Assembly: GCA_015075515.1 (NCBI GenBank)
Contig: JABTUE010000003.1
Location: 186,001-250,000, forward strand
Direction of reading: 5' to 3'
Origin: Planctomycetota bacterium
GTDB lineage: Bacteria > Planctomycetota > UBA8742 > UBA2392
DNA length: 64,000 nt
Under the pieces are notes generated by a model. That model was not told the origin of the DNA, searched no databases, and saw only the letters and a list, made by a program, of their open reading frames with translations. Below, piece by piece: positions 15,298 through 24,709 of this stretch. Positions within the stretch are counted from its first letter, which is position 1. Each line of letters opens with the position of its first letter. Made by a program: the position numbers and the translations under genes.

Positions 15298-17738
15298 TTG
15301 TCCCGCCTTCCGCACAGTTCCAGCAGTGTCGGCACCACAAACAGCGTCAGACCCAACGAACTGGCAATGCCCAGCAGTGTCGTGATTCCCACACTGAACA
15401 ATGCGGGGTGACCCGCAAGACTCAACGCGCCAAAACCCGCCAGGTTCACCAGCGCCGCCAGAAGCACGCCCGTGCCCGCAACCCTCAATCTGGCCGGGGC
15501 CTGGGCCGGGTCGTCACATTCGCGCCAGGTCTGCACAAAGAACACCCCGTAATCAATGCCAAGCCCGGCAATGAAGACCGTAACAAGCGTGTTGATGATG
15601 TTGAACTCAATCCCCAGCGCGCCCATCGCGCCCAGAGTCCACAGCAGAGAACCCAGCACCGGCACCAGGGCAATCAGCGTCTCTCGCGCGCGCCGGAACG
15701 TCAGCCACACCAGCCCCACCACCAGCGCCAGCGACAGTCCGCCCATCAGCGCCAGATCACGCTGGATCAGCGCCACCACACGTGAAACCAGAACCGACTT
15801 GTTCACCACCAGCGCCGACGCCAGTTCCGCCCGCAGGTCGCCCAGCCGGTCGTGAGGCACCTGCGCCGTAGTACCGACCCAGAACCGTCCCTCACGTTCC
15901 TGCACAAAGCCGCCCACCAGCGCCCAAAGCGGGCGCGCCCGCAGAGCCTCGGCGTCCAGAAGTTGCGGCTCCTCGGCAACCCGCAAGGCCGCAAAAAACG
16001 CGGCAAATCGCCGCTCCAGAACCGCCTCGCCAAAGCGCACCTCGGCACCGTCGGGGCGTGTCGCGCGAGCGTGCGCCATGATGTTCTTGATCTCGGCAAT
16101 GCGGTCTTCCGTGAACCAGGCCCGCCAGCGGGCCAGGTTTTCGCGCTGCGTCTGGCGCGCGGGCAGAACCCACGCCGCGCTTTCATAGGTCGCGCCGCGG
16201 GCAAACAGGGCGCGCGCCGCCAGGTCGCACTCGCGCAGGGCCTCGTCCAGCGTGTTTCCACCGCTGACCACCAGCGTGCGGCGCAGACCGCCGGAAGCAA
16301 ACGCCGACTGCACGCGCGTTTCGGCTTCGCGCGTGCGGGCCGACTTGCCGTCCAGATTCTGTACGTCACCGTCAAACCCGACCGTCGGCAACAGCACAGT
16401 TGCCCCGACTGTGGCCAGCCCCGCCAGGCCCAGCAGCACCCGGCGCAGCCTTGTGCGCCCGGCCTCGGCCATACCCAGCAGCCGGCCCAGCACGGATTCG
16501 GATTTCGGCATCGGCCCGGCCTTGCGCAGCAGTTGCGGCCCGGCCAGCAGCGAAAAAGCCAGTGCCGCTGCCATGCCGACAATGCCGAGTTCGCACAACT
16601 GGTGCAGGCCGTCAAAACTGCTCAGGCGCAACGTCGCCACGGCGACAATCGTGGTCAGCACCGCCAGCGAAGACGGCAACGCGACGTGGCGCAGGGCGCC
16701 GCGGGCGCGTTCATCGCGGCTGCCGCCCAGCCCGGCAAACGCCGCCGAAAGATGGATCGCGCAATCCAGGCTGATCGCCATCAGCACACCGGCAAACCCC
16801 GCCGACAGCGCCGAGATTTCACCCCGTGCCCAGGCCTGGGTTCCCATCGCCACGGCAAAGCCAAAACCGGCGCTCAGCGCCGCCAGCAGCATCGGCGTGA
16901 CGGACCGAAAGGCCACCAGAAACAACAGCAGCACGCCGGCCGCGCTGGCGGCAATCGTCAGGTGCAGATCACGCCGCAGCACTGTCGCGTTGTCGGCCGC
17001 GCTGGCGTGGGCGCCAATCAGGTGCGCCTGTGACCCGCCGGGCAGGCCGGCCAGCACCGCGCGCACGTCGGCCACAAAACCCAGCCCGCGGCCGGTGTCC
17101 ACAGCCGGAAAGTCGGGCTCCACCATCACCACCGCCATGCGGTGGTCGGCGCTGAACAGCCGCCCGCCGACCAGACTGCCGCTAAAACCCGAGTTCAAGC
17201 GTTCAAAACGCCGCAACACCAGTTCGTCCAGACCAAACGGATCCCCCCGGAAGCTGTCGGCAACGCTGATGCCCTCGCTGCCGGCCTGACGGTCCAGGTG
17301 CTGCTGCAAACGGCGCTCAAATTCGGCCGTGGTCAGCCGCCCGGCCACGGCCTGGCGCATGGGTTCATCAAACAGCAGCGGAGCCTTGCCTGGGTACAGC
17401 GCGGCAATGTCACGGCCCGCTTCGTCACCCAGGCGGGCCATAACTGCGCGCACGCCGGGCACCGACGCCAGCCGCGCCCCGGCCTCGTCCACGTCGCGGG
17501 CCAGCGCGTCCGGGTTGTCGTTTTCCAGCGCGACCACCATGCGCTCAAGGCCGCGAAAACGCGCCAGCGCCAGGCGCGTTTCCGCCACGGCCGGGTCTTC
17601 ACGCGGCAGCATGCCCAGAATGTCTTCGCTGAAGCTCAGCCGCGTGGCACCCAGCGCGGCAACAACCAGCACCAGTGCAAGGCCGCCCGCCAGCCAGACC
17701 GGGCGCCGGGCAAAGAAATCGTACCAGCGCAGAACCAT
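15294..17738 (-). CDS. MMPL/RND-family lipid exporter
   Basis: 814 residues with RND duplication: one N-terminal helix, a ~200-residue periplasmic loop (LSFSEDILGMLPREDPAVAE onward), a block of five helices (~255-420), a second periplasmic loop, then a second helix block (~660-800). GFAGVLMAISLDCAIHLSAA and FIAGLGIDYGVFFVQTW are the two equivalent TM4-like segments with acidic residues used for proton coupling. MMPL proteins move lipids or polyketides to the outer envelope. Neighbours (DUF3261, hotdog, ACP) fit a lipid made on a carrier and exported. An own extended -10 sits six bases before the ATG. Confidence 0.88.
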   Translation of the reverse strand: MVLRWYDFFARRPVWLAGGLALVLVVAALGATRLSFSEDILGMLPREDPAVAETRLALARFRGLERMVVALENDNPDALARDVDEAGARLASVPGVRAVMARLGDEAGRDIAALYPGKAPLLFDEPMRQAVAGRLTTAEFERRLQQHLDRQAGSEGISVADSFRGDPFGLDELVLRRFERLNSGFSGSLVGGRLFSADHRMAVVMVEPDFPAVDTGRGLGFVADVRAVLAGLPGGSQAHLIGAHASAADNATVLRRDLHLTIAASAAGVLLLFLVAFRSVTPMLLAALSAGFGFAVAMGTQAWARGEISALSAGFAGVLMAISLDCAIHLSAAFAGLGGSRDERARGALRHVALPSSLAVLTTIVAVATLRLSSFDGLHQLCELGIVGMAAALAFSLLAGPQLLRKAGPMPKSESVLGRLLGMAEAGRTRLRRVLLGLAGLATVGATVLLPTVGFDGDVQNLDGKSARTREAETRVQSAFASGGLRRTLVVSGGNTLDEALRECDLAARALFARGATYESAAWVLPARQTQRENLARWRAWFTEDRIAEIKNIMAHARATRPDGAEVRFGEAVLERRFAAFFAALRVAEEPQLLDAEALRARPLWALVGGFVQEREGRFWVGTTAQVPHDRLGDLRAELASALVVNKSVLVSRVVALIQRDLALMGGLSLALVVGLVWLTFRRARETLIALVPVLGSLLWTLGAMGALGIEFNIINTLVTVFIAGLGIDYGVFFVQTWRECDDPAQAPARLRVAGTGVLLAALVNLAGFGALSLAGHPALFSVGITTLLGIASSLGLTLFVVPTLLELCGRRDK

Positions 17739-17744
17739 GACCCG

Positions 17745-17753
17745 ATTAGAGCA
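17745..17753 (-). promoter_or_regulatory. Extended -10 element, leaderless start of exporter gene
   Basis: Minus strand TGC-TCTAAT (hexamer 17750-17745), then six bases, then the ATG at 17738. It places +1 on the start codon. It lies in the 38-base gap after murJ. Confidence 0.45.
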
Positions 17754-17776
17754 ACTTCAGGCGCAGGGTGCAGGCG

Positions 17777-19573
17777 TCAACGGGCAGTGGCCGCCCGGCG
17801 CGACCGCCGCAACGCCATCACCTGGCCGATCTCGGGCGCGCGCAGCGCCAGCGACAGGCCGCCATAGATCGCCACACCGGCCAGAACCCCGCCGGCCACG
17901 CTGACTACCAGCCCCCATCGCCCGTCCAGGCCGAACCGGCCGTTGAGGAGGTGTTCCACACCCCAGGCGCCACCGGCCATCACCAGCGAGACCACAAGCG
18001 CGCGAACCATCGAACGCGGAACAGCGCGCACGCCGCTGGGGCTCATCGGCTGGGCCAGCCGTTCGCTGGTCGCGGGCACGGCGGCAGCGCGCAGACTTTC
18101 CAGTACCGTGCCCGCCAGGCGCCGGCGCAACGCCATCACCATCAGCGCCAGATTCAGCGCGCCCGAAATCGCCGTGCCCAGCGCCAGCCCGGCCTCGCGC
18201 AGCGGCGTCTGCAACAGAATCACGTTGGCCACCAGGTTCACCGCCACACAAACCAGCGCCAGCCGCGTGGGCGTGCGATGGTCGCGCAGGGCGTAAAACG
18301 CCTTGGTCAAAAGGCTCTGGACGCTGACAATCGGCAGGCTGACACACAGCATGACCAGCACCAGCGCCGAACGCTGCAGCATCTCGGGGCTGCTGTGGCG
18401 GCCGCCAAACAGCAGTTGCGTGATCGGCAGGGCCAGTGCCGCCAGACCCGCCGCCGCCGGCAGGGCCACAAACGCGATCAGGCGCGAACTGTTCAGCAGA
18501 CTGGCCGTAAACTTTTCAAGTTCATTGGCGGCGGCAAAACGGCTCATCAGCGGGAACATCGCCGTGCCCAGCGCCACCCCCACCAGCCCCAGCGGAAACT
18601 GAAACAGTCGCGTGGCATAAGCATAGCTTGCCACCGCGCCATCGCCCGGCACCAGAAGTTCCGCCAGCAACTGGTCGGCAAATGTGTTGACCTGGAACAC
18701 CGCCAGCGCAAACAGCATCGGCGCCATGGCCTTGAAGGTTTCGCGCAGGCCGGCCTCGCCCAGAACCAGACGCGGGCGCGAAAACAGCCCGGCACGCCGC
18801 AGATCCGGCATCTGCAGAACCCACTGGGCCACACCCGAAGCCAGCACCCCCAGAGACATCACCACAATCGCCGTGTGCGGCTGGTGACGCAGCGGTGAAA
18901 GCAGCAGCCCCACCAGCACCGCCACCCACAGCAGGTTGGCGGCGGCGGGCGTGATCGCGGGCAGGCCAAACCGGCCCCAGCAGTTAAGCGCCCCGGCCTG
19001 CAGCGCCGACAAACAGATGAAAATGACGTACGGCAGCAGAATCGTCAGGTACTGGCGGAACACCTGAAACTTGCCGGGGTCGCCAAACCAGTGTTCCGGC
19101 ATCAGCCACACCACCGCCAGAACCAGCGCGCACACCGCGCCAAGGCCGAGCCCCAGCAGTGTGGCCATCGTGCCCAGCAACCGGCGCGTGGCCTCCATAT
19201 CGCCGCGCAGCCGATAGCGTGTCAGAACCGGAATCAGCGCGCTGGCCAGTGCGCCCTCGCCGAACAGTTTGCGGAACAGGTTGGGAATCGTGAACGCGAT
19301 GAAAAATGCGTCTATTTCGCGCGAAAACCCGAACAGCATGGCCGTCAGCACGTCGCGGGCAAGCCCGCTGATCCGGCTGACAAGCGTCGCCAGGCTGATC
19401 ACCAGCGCGTGCCCCAGCACTCCGCGCGACGGCGCCGCGGCGCGGCGTGAACGCTGTTCTTCTTCAATGCGCACCGAGTCGGCGGCGATTTCGCCGGGGC
19501 TCAACGGCCCACAAGCCGCAACCGGATCTTCCGCCGTGGGCGTCGGATCCGGTTGGTTGGGTGTTTCGGGCAT
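17777..19573 (-). CDS. murJ: Lipid II flippase MurJ
   Basis: 598 residues; flips undecaprenyl-linked lipid II across the inner membrane for peptidoglycan synthesis. Family signatures: LVSRISGLARDVLTAMLFG, DAFFIAFTIPNLFRKLFGEG, ALASALIPVLTRYR, and FPLGLVGVALGTAMFPLMSR in the middle; fourteen hydrophobic segments fit MATE/MVF topology. An N-terminal extension of ~50 polar residues precedes the first helix. It follows a lipoprotein gene on the same strand and precedes the MMPL exporter by 38 bases. Confidence 0.95.
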   Translation of the reverse strand: MPETPNQPDPTPTAEDPVAACGPLSPGEIAADSVRIEEEQRSRRAAAPSRGVLGHALVISLATLVSRISGLARDVLTAMLFGFSREIDAFFIAFTIPNLFRKLFGEGALASALIPVLTRYRLRGDMEATRRLLGTMATLLGLGLGAVCALVLAVVWLMPEHWFGDPGKFQVFRQYLTILLPYVIFICLSALQAGALNCWGRFGLPAITPAAANLLWVAVLVGLLLSPLRHQPHTAIVVMSLGVLASGVAQWVLQMPDLRRAGLFSRPRLVLGEAGLRETFKAMAPMLFALAVFQVNTFADQLLAELLVPGDGAVASYAYATRLFQFPLGLVGVALGTAMFPLMSRFAAANELEKFTASLLNSSRLIAFVALPAAAGLAALALPITQLLFGGRHSSPEMLQRSALVLVMLCVSLPIVSVQSLLTKAFYALRDHRTPTRLALVCVAVNLVANVILLQTPLREAGLALGTAISGALNLALMVMALRRRLAGTVLESLRAAAVPATSERLAQPMSPSGVRAVPRSMVRALVVSLVMAGGAWGVEHLLNGRFGLDGRWGLVVSVAGGVLAGVAIYGGLSLALRAPEIGQVMALRRSRRAATAR

Positions 19574-19615
19574 GGTCGCGTGGTTGGGGCATCGCCAGAA
19601 TGCCGGTGCCGCGGG

Positions 19616-20437
19616 CTATCCCTTGCCGGCATCGGCGCCGTGGCGCTTCTCCAGTTCTTTTCGGATTTCGGCGATATAGCCCTTTGCGATTTCCTGCAAC
19701 GGCTTGTTCTCCTTGCCGTCGCGCACGCGCACGCTGATTTTGGCGCGCGGGCTGTCGCCCTCGGTGCGGTTGAACACGCTGATGCGCACGTCGTCCTGGC
19801 TCTTTTCCAGCGGGTTCTTCTTCACCGCGCGCAGAAAACCCTTGTCTTTTTCAGACTGTTCCACTTCGCCGTAGACTTTGGCCACGGCCTCGGCGGCCTC
19901 GAACACCTGTTCGGGCTTCAGCTTGAAATAGGCCACCGCTTCGTCGTCCTTGACGGCTTCTTCGCTGGTGGTGTCCAGACGGCCCTTGTCGGGGTCTTCG
20001 TCGCCGCCCTTCCACTGTTTGAGCACGCGCCAGACGGCGTTGGTGTATTCCTTGGCGATATCCTGGCGTTCGCCGCCGTCGGCGTTCTTGGCGTACCGGG
20101 CATGCACAATCAGGCGCGCCGCGACCTGGCCGTCCTTGCTGCGGTCATAAACACGGCCGCGGATGTTGTAACCTTTGGTCGAGGCACTGTCGGGCGCGAT
20201 GTTCAGCCCCCACAGTTCCATGGTCTTGGGGTCCTCGCGTTCGATGCGGCCGTTCTGCAGGGCAACCAGACGAAAGGCCTCCCAAGTATCGGCCGGGGTG
20301 GCTTCGTAATCCTGAAGCCAGCCGTCGTTGCTTTCCGGCGAGCCGGTAAAGCTGAAGAATTCGGCGGTCTCTCGACAGCCGGGCGCAAACGCCAGGGCGA
20401 ACAGAGTCAAGGCAAGAACAAACACCAGATGCTTCAT
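19616..20437 (-). CDS. Putative lipoprotein of unknown function
   Basis: 273 residues with a hydrophobic signal segment ending FAPGC (C21), an acceptable though not ideal lipobox. The mature part is charged, with repeated short beta strands (STKGYNIRGRVYDRS, DVRISVFNRTEGD, RAKISVRVRDGKE), like DUF3568/LPP-type envelope domains. It starts 4 bases after the stop of the cobalamin adenosyltransferase gene and ends 42 bases before murJ, so it belongs to that transcript. No enzyme motif is seen. Confidence 0.65.
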   Translation of the reverse strand: MKHLVFVLALTLFALAFAPGCRETAEFFSFTGSPESNDGWLQDYEATPADTWEAFRLVALQNGRIEREDPKTMELWGLNIAPDSASTKGYNIRGRVYDRSKDGQVAARLIVHARYAKNADGGERQDIAKEYTNAVWRVLKQWKGGDEDPDKGRLDTTSEEAVKDDEAVAYFKLKPEQVFEAAEAVAKVYGEVEQSEKDKGFLRAVKKNPLEKSQDDVRISVFNRTEGDSPRAKISVRVRDGKENKPLQEIAKGYIAEIRKELEKRHGADAGKG

Positions 20438-20441
20438 GGTC

Positions 20442-21002
20442 TCAGCTCTTTTTCGGGGTCCAGGGAATATCGGGGACTTTCGCGCGGTGGTTGGCCAGCC
20501 GCGCCATGGTAAACAGCCAGTCAGAAAGACGATTCAGGTACTTGATCGCCGGCACAATCCGCTGGGACAGTTTCGGAAAATCCACGCGCACGGCGCTGGT
20601 TTCGCGTTCGGCACGGCGGCAGACGGTTCGGGCCAGATGCAGCGCCGCGGCCTGGCGCGTTCCGCCGGGCAATATGAAGTTCTTCAACGGCGTAAGTTCG
20701 GCGTCGGCGGCGTCAATCTGCTGTTCCATCGCGGTAATCAACGTGTCGTCCAGCTTCGGCGTGGCGGGTGACAACTGGTCGCCCGAGGCCAGAATCGCGC
20801 CCAGGTTGAACAACTCGACCTGGTGGGCCTGCAACCGGGCGCGGATTTCGGCGTCGCCGTCTTCGGCGGCGACAACGCCCAGAACCGAATTAAGCTCATC
20901 CACGGTACCGTAGGCCGCCACACGCGCGTCGTGTTTGGGCACGCGCGCGCCGCCGAACAGGCCTGTGGTACCGTCATCGCCGGTCTTGGTGTAAATCTTC
21001 AT
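20442..21002 (-). CDS. PduO-type cob(I)alamin adenosyltransferase
   Basis: Transfers the adenosyl group of ATP to cob(I)alamin, making adenosylcobalamin for mutases and other radical enzymes. 186 residues, family length. Seen: IYTKTGDDGTTGLFGG (ATP-binding N-terminus), YGTVDELNSVLG, and the C-terminal RTVCRRAER and IKYLNRLSDWLFTMAR helices. ATG 21002 is chosen over the ORF start ten codons upstream, because a TACACT element lies eight bases before it and the family begins at MKIYTKTGD. It is divergent from the SDR gene with only 29 bases between start codons. No B12-dependent mutase is in the window. Confidence 0.93.
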   Translation of the reverse strand: MKIYTKTGDDGTTGLFGGARVPKHDARVAAYGTVDELNSVLGVVAAEDGDAEIRARLQAHQVELFNLGAILASGDQLSPATPKLDDTLITAMEQQIDAADAELTPLKNFILPGGTRQAAALHLARTVCRRAERETSAVRVDFPKLSQRIVPAIKYLNRLSDWLFTMARLANHRAKVPDIPWTPKKS

Positions 21003-21010
21003 CGCGGCGC

Positions 21011-21016
21011 AGTGTA
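21011..21016 (-). promoter_or_regulatory. -10 element of the adenosyltransferase operon
   Basis: TACACT on the minus strand, eight bases before the ATG at 21002. Expected leader of about 0-2 bases. It lies in the 29-bp divergent region shared with the SDR gene. Confidence 0.4.
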
Positions 21017-21031
21017 GCAGCCGGAAACGCA

Positions 21032-21784
21032 ATGCCTACGCCTGTGGATAGCATTGACCCGCGCATCAGAACCGCGCTGGTCACCGGAAGCGCCCGCCGC
21101 ACCGGCCGCGCCATGGCCCTGTGGCTGGCCGCGCGCGGCGTGCGTGTGGCCGTTCATTACCGGGGCAGCGAAACCGAAGCCGAAGAAACCCGCGCCGAGT
21201 GCGACACGCTGTGCAAGGGCGCGATCAAGCTGCAAGGTGACCTCACCGACGCCGCACAGGCCGCCCGTGTAGTTGAACAGGCCGCCAGCCAGTTGGGCGG
21301 CCTGCACCTGCTGGTGAACAATGTGGGCAACTATCTGCGCAGGGATCTGTTTGAACTCACGCCCGAAGAGTGGCGCGACCAGCTGGAAAGCAACCTGTAC
21401 ACGGCCTGGTGGTGCATGCGCGCGGCGGTGCCGGTCATGCGCGCCCAGGGCTTCGGCCGCGTGGTGAACCTGGGCTACGCCGCTGGCGAACGCCCGACGT
21501 ACAACCGGCTGACCGTGCCCTATCACATTGCCAAGACTGGCCTGGCCACGCTCACGCGCAGCGCGGCGGCGGCCGTGGCCAAGCAGGGCATCACGGTGAA
21601 CACCATCGGCGTGGGGATTTTAGAGAACAGCATCATCAAGCCCGTGAACCCGCCCGCGGGCCGGTTTGCGGGGTTTGAAGACATCTGCAACGCGCTGGGC
21701 TTTTTTCTCTTGCCCCAAAGCGACCACATCAACGGCAGCCAGCTCGACATCAACGGCGGCTGGATCCCCGAACAGATTCTTTAG
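21032..21784 (+). CDS. SDR-family oxidoreductase (pteridine-reductase-like)
   Basis: 250 residues, classical SDR. NADP(H)-binding TGSARRTGRAMALWLAARG (the R-R suggests NADPH), NNVGN for the central strand, catalytic YHIAK (Tyr and Lys), C-terminal GSQLDINGGW. The segment before the Tyr reads NLGYAAGERPTYN, with no clear catalytic Ser at the usual place. The N-terminal TGSARRTGR pattern resembles pteridine reductases and FolM more than FabG. The convergent neighbour is separated by a strong hairpin. Confidence 0.85.
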   Translation: MPTPVDSIDPRIRTALVTGSARRTGRAMALWLAARGVRVAVHYRGSETEAEETRAECDTLCKGAIKLQGDLTDAAQAARVVEQAASQLGGLHLLVNNVGNYLRRDLFELTPEEWRDQLESNLYTAWWCMRAAVPVMRAQGFGRVVNLGYAAGERPTYNRLTVPYHIAKTGLATLTRSAAAAVAKQGITVNTIGVGILENSIIKPVNPPAGRFAGFEDICNALGFFLLPQSDHINGSQLDINGGWIPEQIL

Positions 21785-21848
21785 GGCCTTGTTTCTCACG
21801 ACAGTTCGTAACTCGGCCCGGGTTTGCCGAACCTTGGCGTAACAAACG

Positions 21849-21873
21849 GGGGTGCGGACCGGATCCGCACCCC
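21849..21873. terminator. Bidirectional terminator hairpin
   Basis: Perfect 9-bp GC stem, 21849-21857 with 21865-21873, loop of seven bases, between the convergent SDR and beta-propeller genes. Confidence 0.7.
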
Positions 21874-21891
21874 GGGATCAACTGACGTTGC

Positions 21892-23769
21892 TTACTTCAG
21901 GGCGATCTGCCACACGGCGATGTCGCCGTCACTGGGCTCGCCGGTTTTGCTTCTGGCATCACGCCACTCCAGCTTGTCCTTGAGGTCATGAATCTGGCGG
22001 GCGTCTTTGGCGTCTTTGGCGTCCTTGCTCTCCCCCTTGGCCACGGGCTTGAACGCCGTGGTATCCAGCGGGGTTTCGTCAACGGCCGGGGCATAGTCTT
22101 CCAGTTCGTTGATGCCGTTGTACCAGTAACCGAAGTAGCGCTCGCCGTTGCGGCTGCCGGTGTAGCTTTGCCCGACGACGGTCAGGGTCTTGCCGGTGAT
22201 GAACGCGCCCTTGATGCGGTGCTGGACGGCCTCATCGGGGCCGGTGCCGGTGTGGTAGAAAGCGCTCCACTTCATGCCGCCACTGTCAGTATCCAGTGCC
22301 ACCAGCAGGCCGTCGCCATCGTAAATGCCCGACGCGACGTGCCGGCCGCCAACCAGCACGGTGTCGCCGACAACGCGCACAAGGTGCGTGTTATTGCCAT
22401 CGCCGGCGGTGCCGGCGTAGGTCTTGGCCCAGGCCAGCGCGCCGTTGGGCAAGAACTTGGCGGCGCTGAAGAACGTGGTGGCGCCGCGACGGTCGAGGCT
22501 GGCGTAGATGCTGCCGTCGGCATCCAGATCCACGCAGTTGATGCCGCTGGCACGGCCCAGATCCACACGCTTGCACCACGCAACAGCCGGCGTGTCGCCG
22601 TTGCAGCCGGCAAGCTTCAACAGAAACGCGCGGTCCGAAGCCAGGCCGCCGATCACCACGCTGCCATCGGTGTGCGCAGCAATCGCGTAGCCGCGGTCGT
22701 TGGAGCCGGGCGTGATGTCCAGCGTACGCTGAAGAATCGTGGCGCCGTCAGCGGCGTTGAGCGCGAGAAACAGTACTTCGGCGTTGCCGATAGTGCTGCC
22801 GGTGACGAACACGCGGCCGTCGCGCACGCACAGCGCGTAGGCGTCGGCGTTATGGCGGGCCAGTTCGCTCTTGGCCCATTCGGGACGCCACAGCTTTTCC
22901 CAGATCGTCTCGCCGGTCTTGCCGTCAACTTTCAGAACCAGCGCCGAAAACAGGCTGTTGGACTTGTCACCGCTGGTTGAGCCAGCAAGGTACAGGTTGC
23001 CCTCGGCGTCCAGCGCAAGACTGTTGGCGGTGCCGCCGGTTTCGGCGTTCTGGCCGCTGTCGGGGCTGCGATCCATGAAGCCGCCGTTCCACAATCTGGC
23101 CCACGCCAGCGTGCCGTCGGCGTTGACACGACCATAGATGATGTCGGTGCTGAAGCGATCCACGATCTGCGTGGCCTGACCGCTGAAATAAATGTTGCCG
23201 GCACTGTCGCCCACGGCGGTGCTGACAATTTCGTCGGTCTTGACGGCCCCGAACAGCTTCTGAAGCGTTGTGGTGCCGTGGCTGAAGAACTTCGTGTTTT
23301 CGCGGCCCCGCCCCGCCAGCTTCAGCGTGAACGTCTTGTCACCGTTGTAGGTGACGGTCAGTGTCGCCGTGCGCACGCCGCTTTCCACGGGGAACAACCG
23401 CACACGGAACGCATAGGCGCCCTTGCCGGCCTCAAGCCTGGTTTCCTTGAACGCCAGCGGTTCGCGCTTGCCCTTTTCATTGAGCAGCGTGAACTCTTCG
23501 TCCACCATGCCCTCGCCCAGCGCAAGCTCGATCTTGTTAAGCGTGATCTCGGCGCCGGTCTTGTTGTAGATGGTCAGGGTCTGGACCGACTCGCTGAACA
23601 GCGCCAGTGAGTTGTTTTCTGTGTTCATCGGGATCCAGTAACGATCACCGTTTTTGAACTCGATCCCTTCGGCCATCATGATCGGCCCGGATGTTTCCTG
23701 GGCCGCGGTGGATACGACGGCAAGCCCCGCCAAAAGCGCCGCAAATAACGCTACCGACAGACGCCTCAT
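21892..23769 (-). CDS. Secreted beta-propeller (SBBP-type) protein
   Basis: 625 residues with a Sec signal peptide (hydrophobic to ~residue 22, ASTAAQ-type cleavage region). Residues ~30-165 form an N-terminal beta domain resembling CHU-type/choice-of-anchor modules (QTLTIYNKTGAEITLNKI, GVRTATLTVTYNGD). From ~170 on, repeated units such as DSAGNIYFSGQA, DAEGNLYLAGST and HTDGSVVIGGLAS mark an SBBP-like propeller of about six or seven blades. The C-terminus has an Asp/Lys/Ala-rich stretch with KDAKDAKDA. Probably an extracellular or surface protein; no catalytic motif is seen. GGAGGG precedes the ATG. Confidence 0.75.
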   Translation of the reverse strand: MRRLSVALFAALLAGLAVVSTAAQETSGPIMMAEGIEFKNGDRYWIPMNTENNSLALFSESVQTLTIYNKTGAEITLNKIELALGEGMVDEEFTLLNEKGKREPLAFKETRLEAGKGAYAFRVRLFPVESGVRTATLTVTYNGDKTFTLKLAGRGRENTKFFSHGTTTLQKLFGAVKTDEIVSTAVGDSAGNIYFSGQATQIVDRFSTDIIYGRVNADGTLAWARLWNGGFMDRSPDSGQNAETGGTANSLALDAEGNLYLAGSTSGDKSNSLFSALVLKVDGKTGETIWEKLWRPEWAKSELARHNADAYALCVRDGRVFVTGSTIGNAEVLFLALNAADGATILQRTLDITPGSNDRGYAIAAHTDGSVVIGGLASDRAFLLKLAGCNGDTPAVAWCKRVDLGRASGINCVDLDADGSIYASLDRRGATTFFSAAKFLPNGALAWAKTYAGTAGDGNNTHLVRVVGDTVLVGGRHVASGIYDGDGLLVALDTDSGGMKWSAFYHTGTGPDEAVQHRIKGAFITGKTLTVVGQSYTGSRNGERYFGYWYNGINELEDYAPAVDETPLDTTAFKPVAKGESKDAKDAKDARQIHDLKDKLEWRDARSKTGEPSDGDIAVWQIALK

Positions 23770-23887
23770 GTGAGTGCCCTCCTGTTCCTGTATTTTGTGA
23801 GCCCTGCAAGGTTAGTGGCATCACCACAGCCGTCAACTGTGGCACGGGTCCTGCCCGGCGACCCGTGCCCGCAGTCAAAGGCAATGC

Positions 23888-24697
23888 CTACACCCCAAAC
23901 AGGGCCGAAAGGTCGTCGCGCAGCCGGTCGGGCACGTCCACGCCGTCCACGGTCTGGCGCGTGGACTGGGCCGGTTTCGTGCCGCAGCCGGGGGCGGGGT
24001 CGGTCGCCATCGGGCAGGCCACGCAATCGGGCTCGGTCTCGGCACAGGGGGCACCCTGAACCGGTGACTGCGGCTCCACCAGCGCCCGGCCGCACTCGCC
24101 CAGCACAAACTCCGCCGCGGCCCGCGCGACCGCAACATAGGCCGCGTGCGCGCCGGCATCCCGGACCGCGTCGGCAAAGGCACCCACCCAGCGGCCGGCG
24201 TGCTGTTGCAGAAACTGGGCCAGGGCGTCGCGGGTAATTTCGGCTGATTCGGTCTTGTTGTCGGCCTGGGCCCAGGCCAGTTGCATCAGCAGCGCGCCAA
24301 TGAACTCAAGCTGCGCCACGATGTGGTCGGGCCGCTCGTGATTCTTTTCCGACAGCTTCAGACCGAACGCCCGGTACATGCCCGCAATGTCGGCAAGCTC
24401 AAATGTGCGGCCGCCAAAACGTTTGGCATCGCCCCAGGCGGTTTCCCACGGCGGGCACCGGGTGGCGGGGCCGAACAGGCGGGTGTGCTCGTCGCCAAGC
24501 AGCTCGACGGGCACACCCTGCCACGCGCTGAGGACCCGTCGCAAGCTTTCGCCCTCGGGCAGGTCAAAGCCCTGTTGCAGGGCAAGCACGGCGCCGTGCG
24601 TGGACTGGTCTGGCGCCGAAAGCGCGCGGGCCAGGCCGCAGGCCACAGCAGCACGCTTGAGGAGGTTCGTGATCGCTGCTTCGTCCATGTGCGACAT
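23888..24697 (-). CDS. TorD/NarJ-family molybdoenzyme chaperone
   Basis: 269 residues, mostly helical, with the family region EHTRLFGPATRCPPWETAWG and the following helices (ADIAGMYRAFGLK, EKNHERPDHIVAQLEFIGAL). Such chaperones bind the Tat signal of the catalytic subunit and assist molybdopterin insertion before export. It is the last gene of the alpha-beta-gamma operon, 12 bases after the gamma stop. The C-terminal tail carries five cysteines (CAETEPDCVACPM, then PGCG), more than usual, perhaps a metal site. Confidence 0.85.
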   Translation of the reverse strand: MSHMDEAAITNLLKRAAVACGLARALSAPDQSTHGAVLALQQGFDLPEGESLRRVLSAWQGVPVELLGDEHTRLFGPATRCPPWETAWGDAKRFGGRTFELADIAGMYRAFGLKLSEKNHERPDHIVAQLEFIGALLMQLAWAQADNKTESAEITRDALAQFLQQHAGRWVGAFADAVRDAGAHAAYVAVARAAAEFVLGECGRALVEPQSPVQGAPCAETEPDCVACPMATDPAPGCGTKPAQSTRQTVDGVDVPDRLRDDLSALFGV

Positions 24698-24709
24698 GAC
24701 AGCCTCCGT

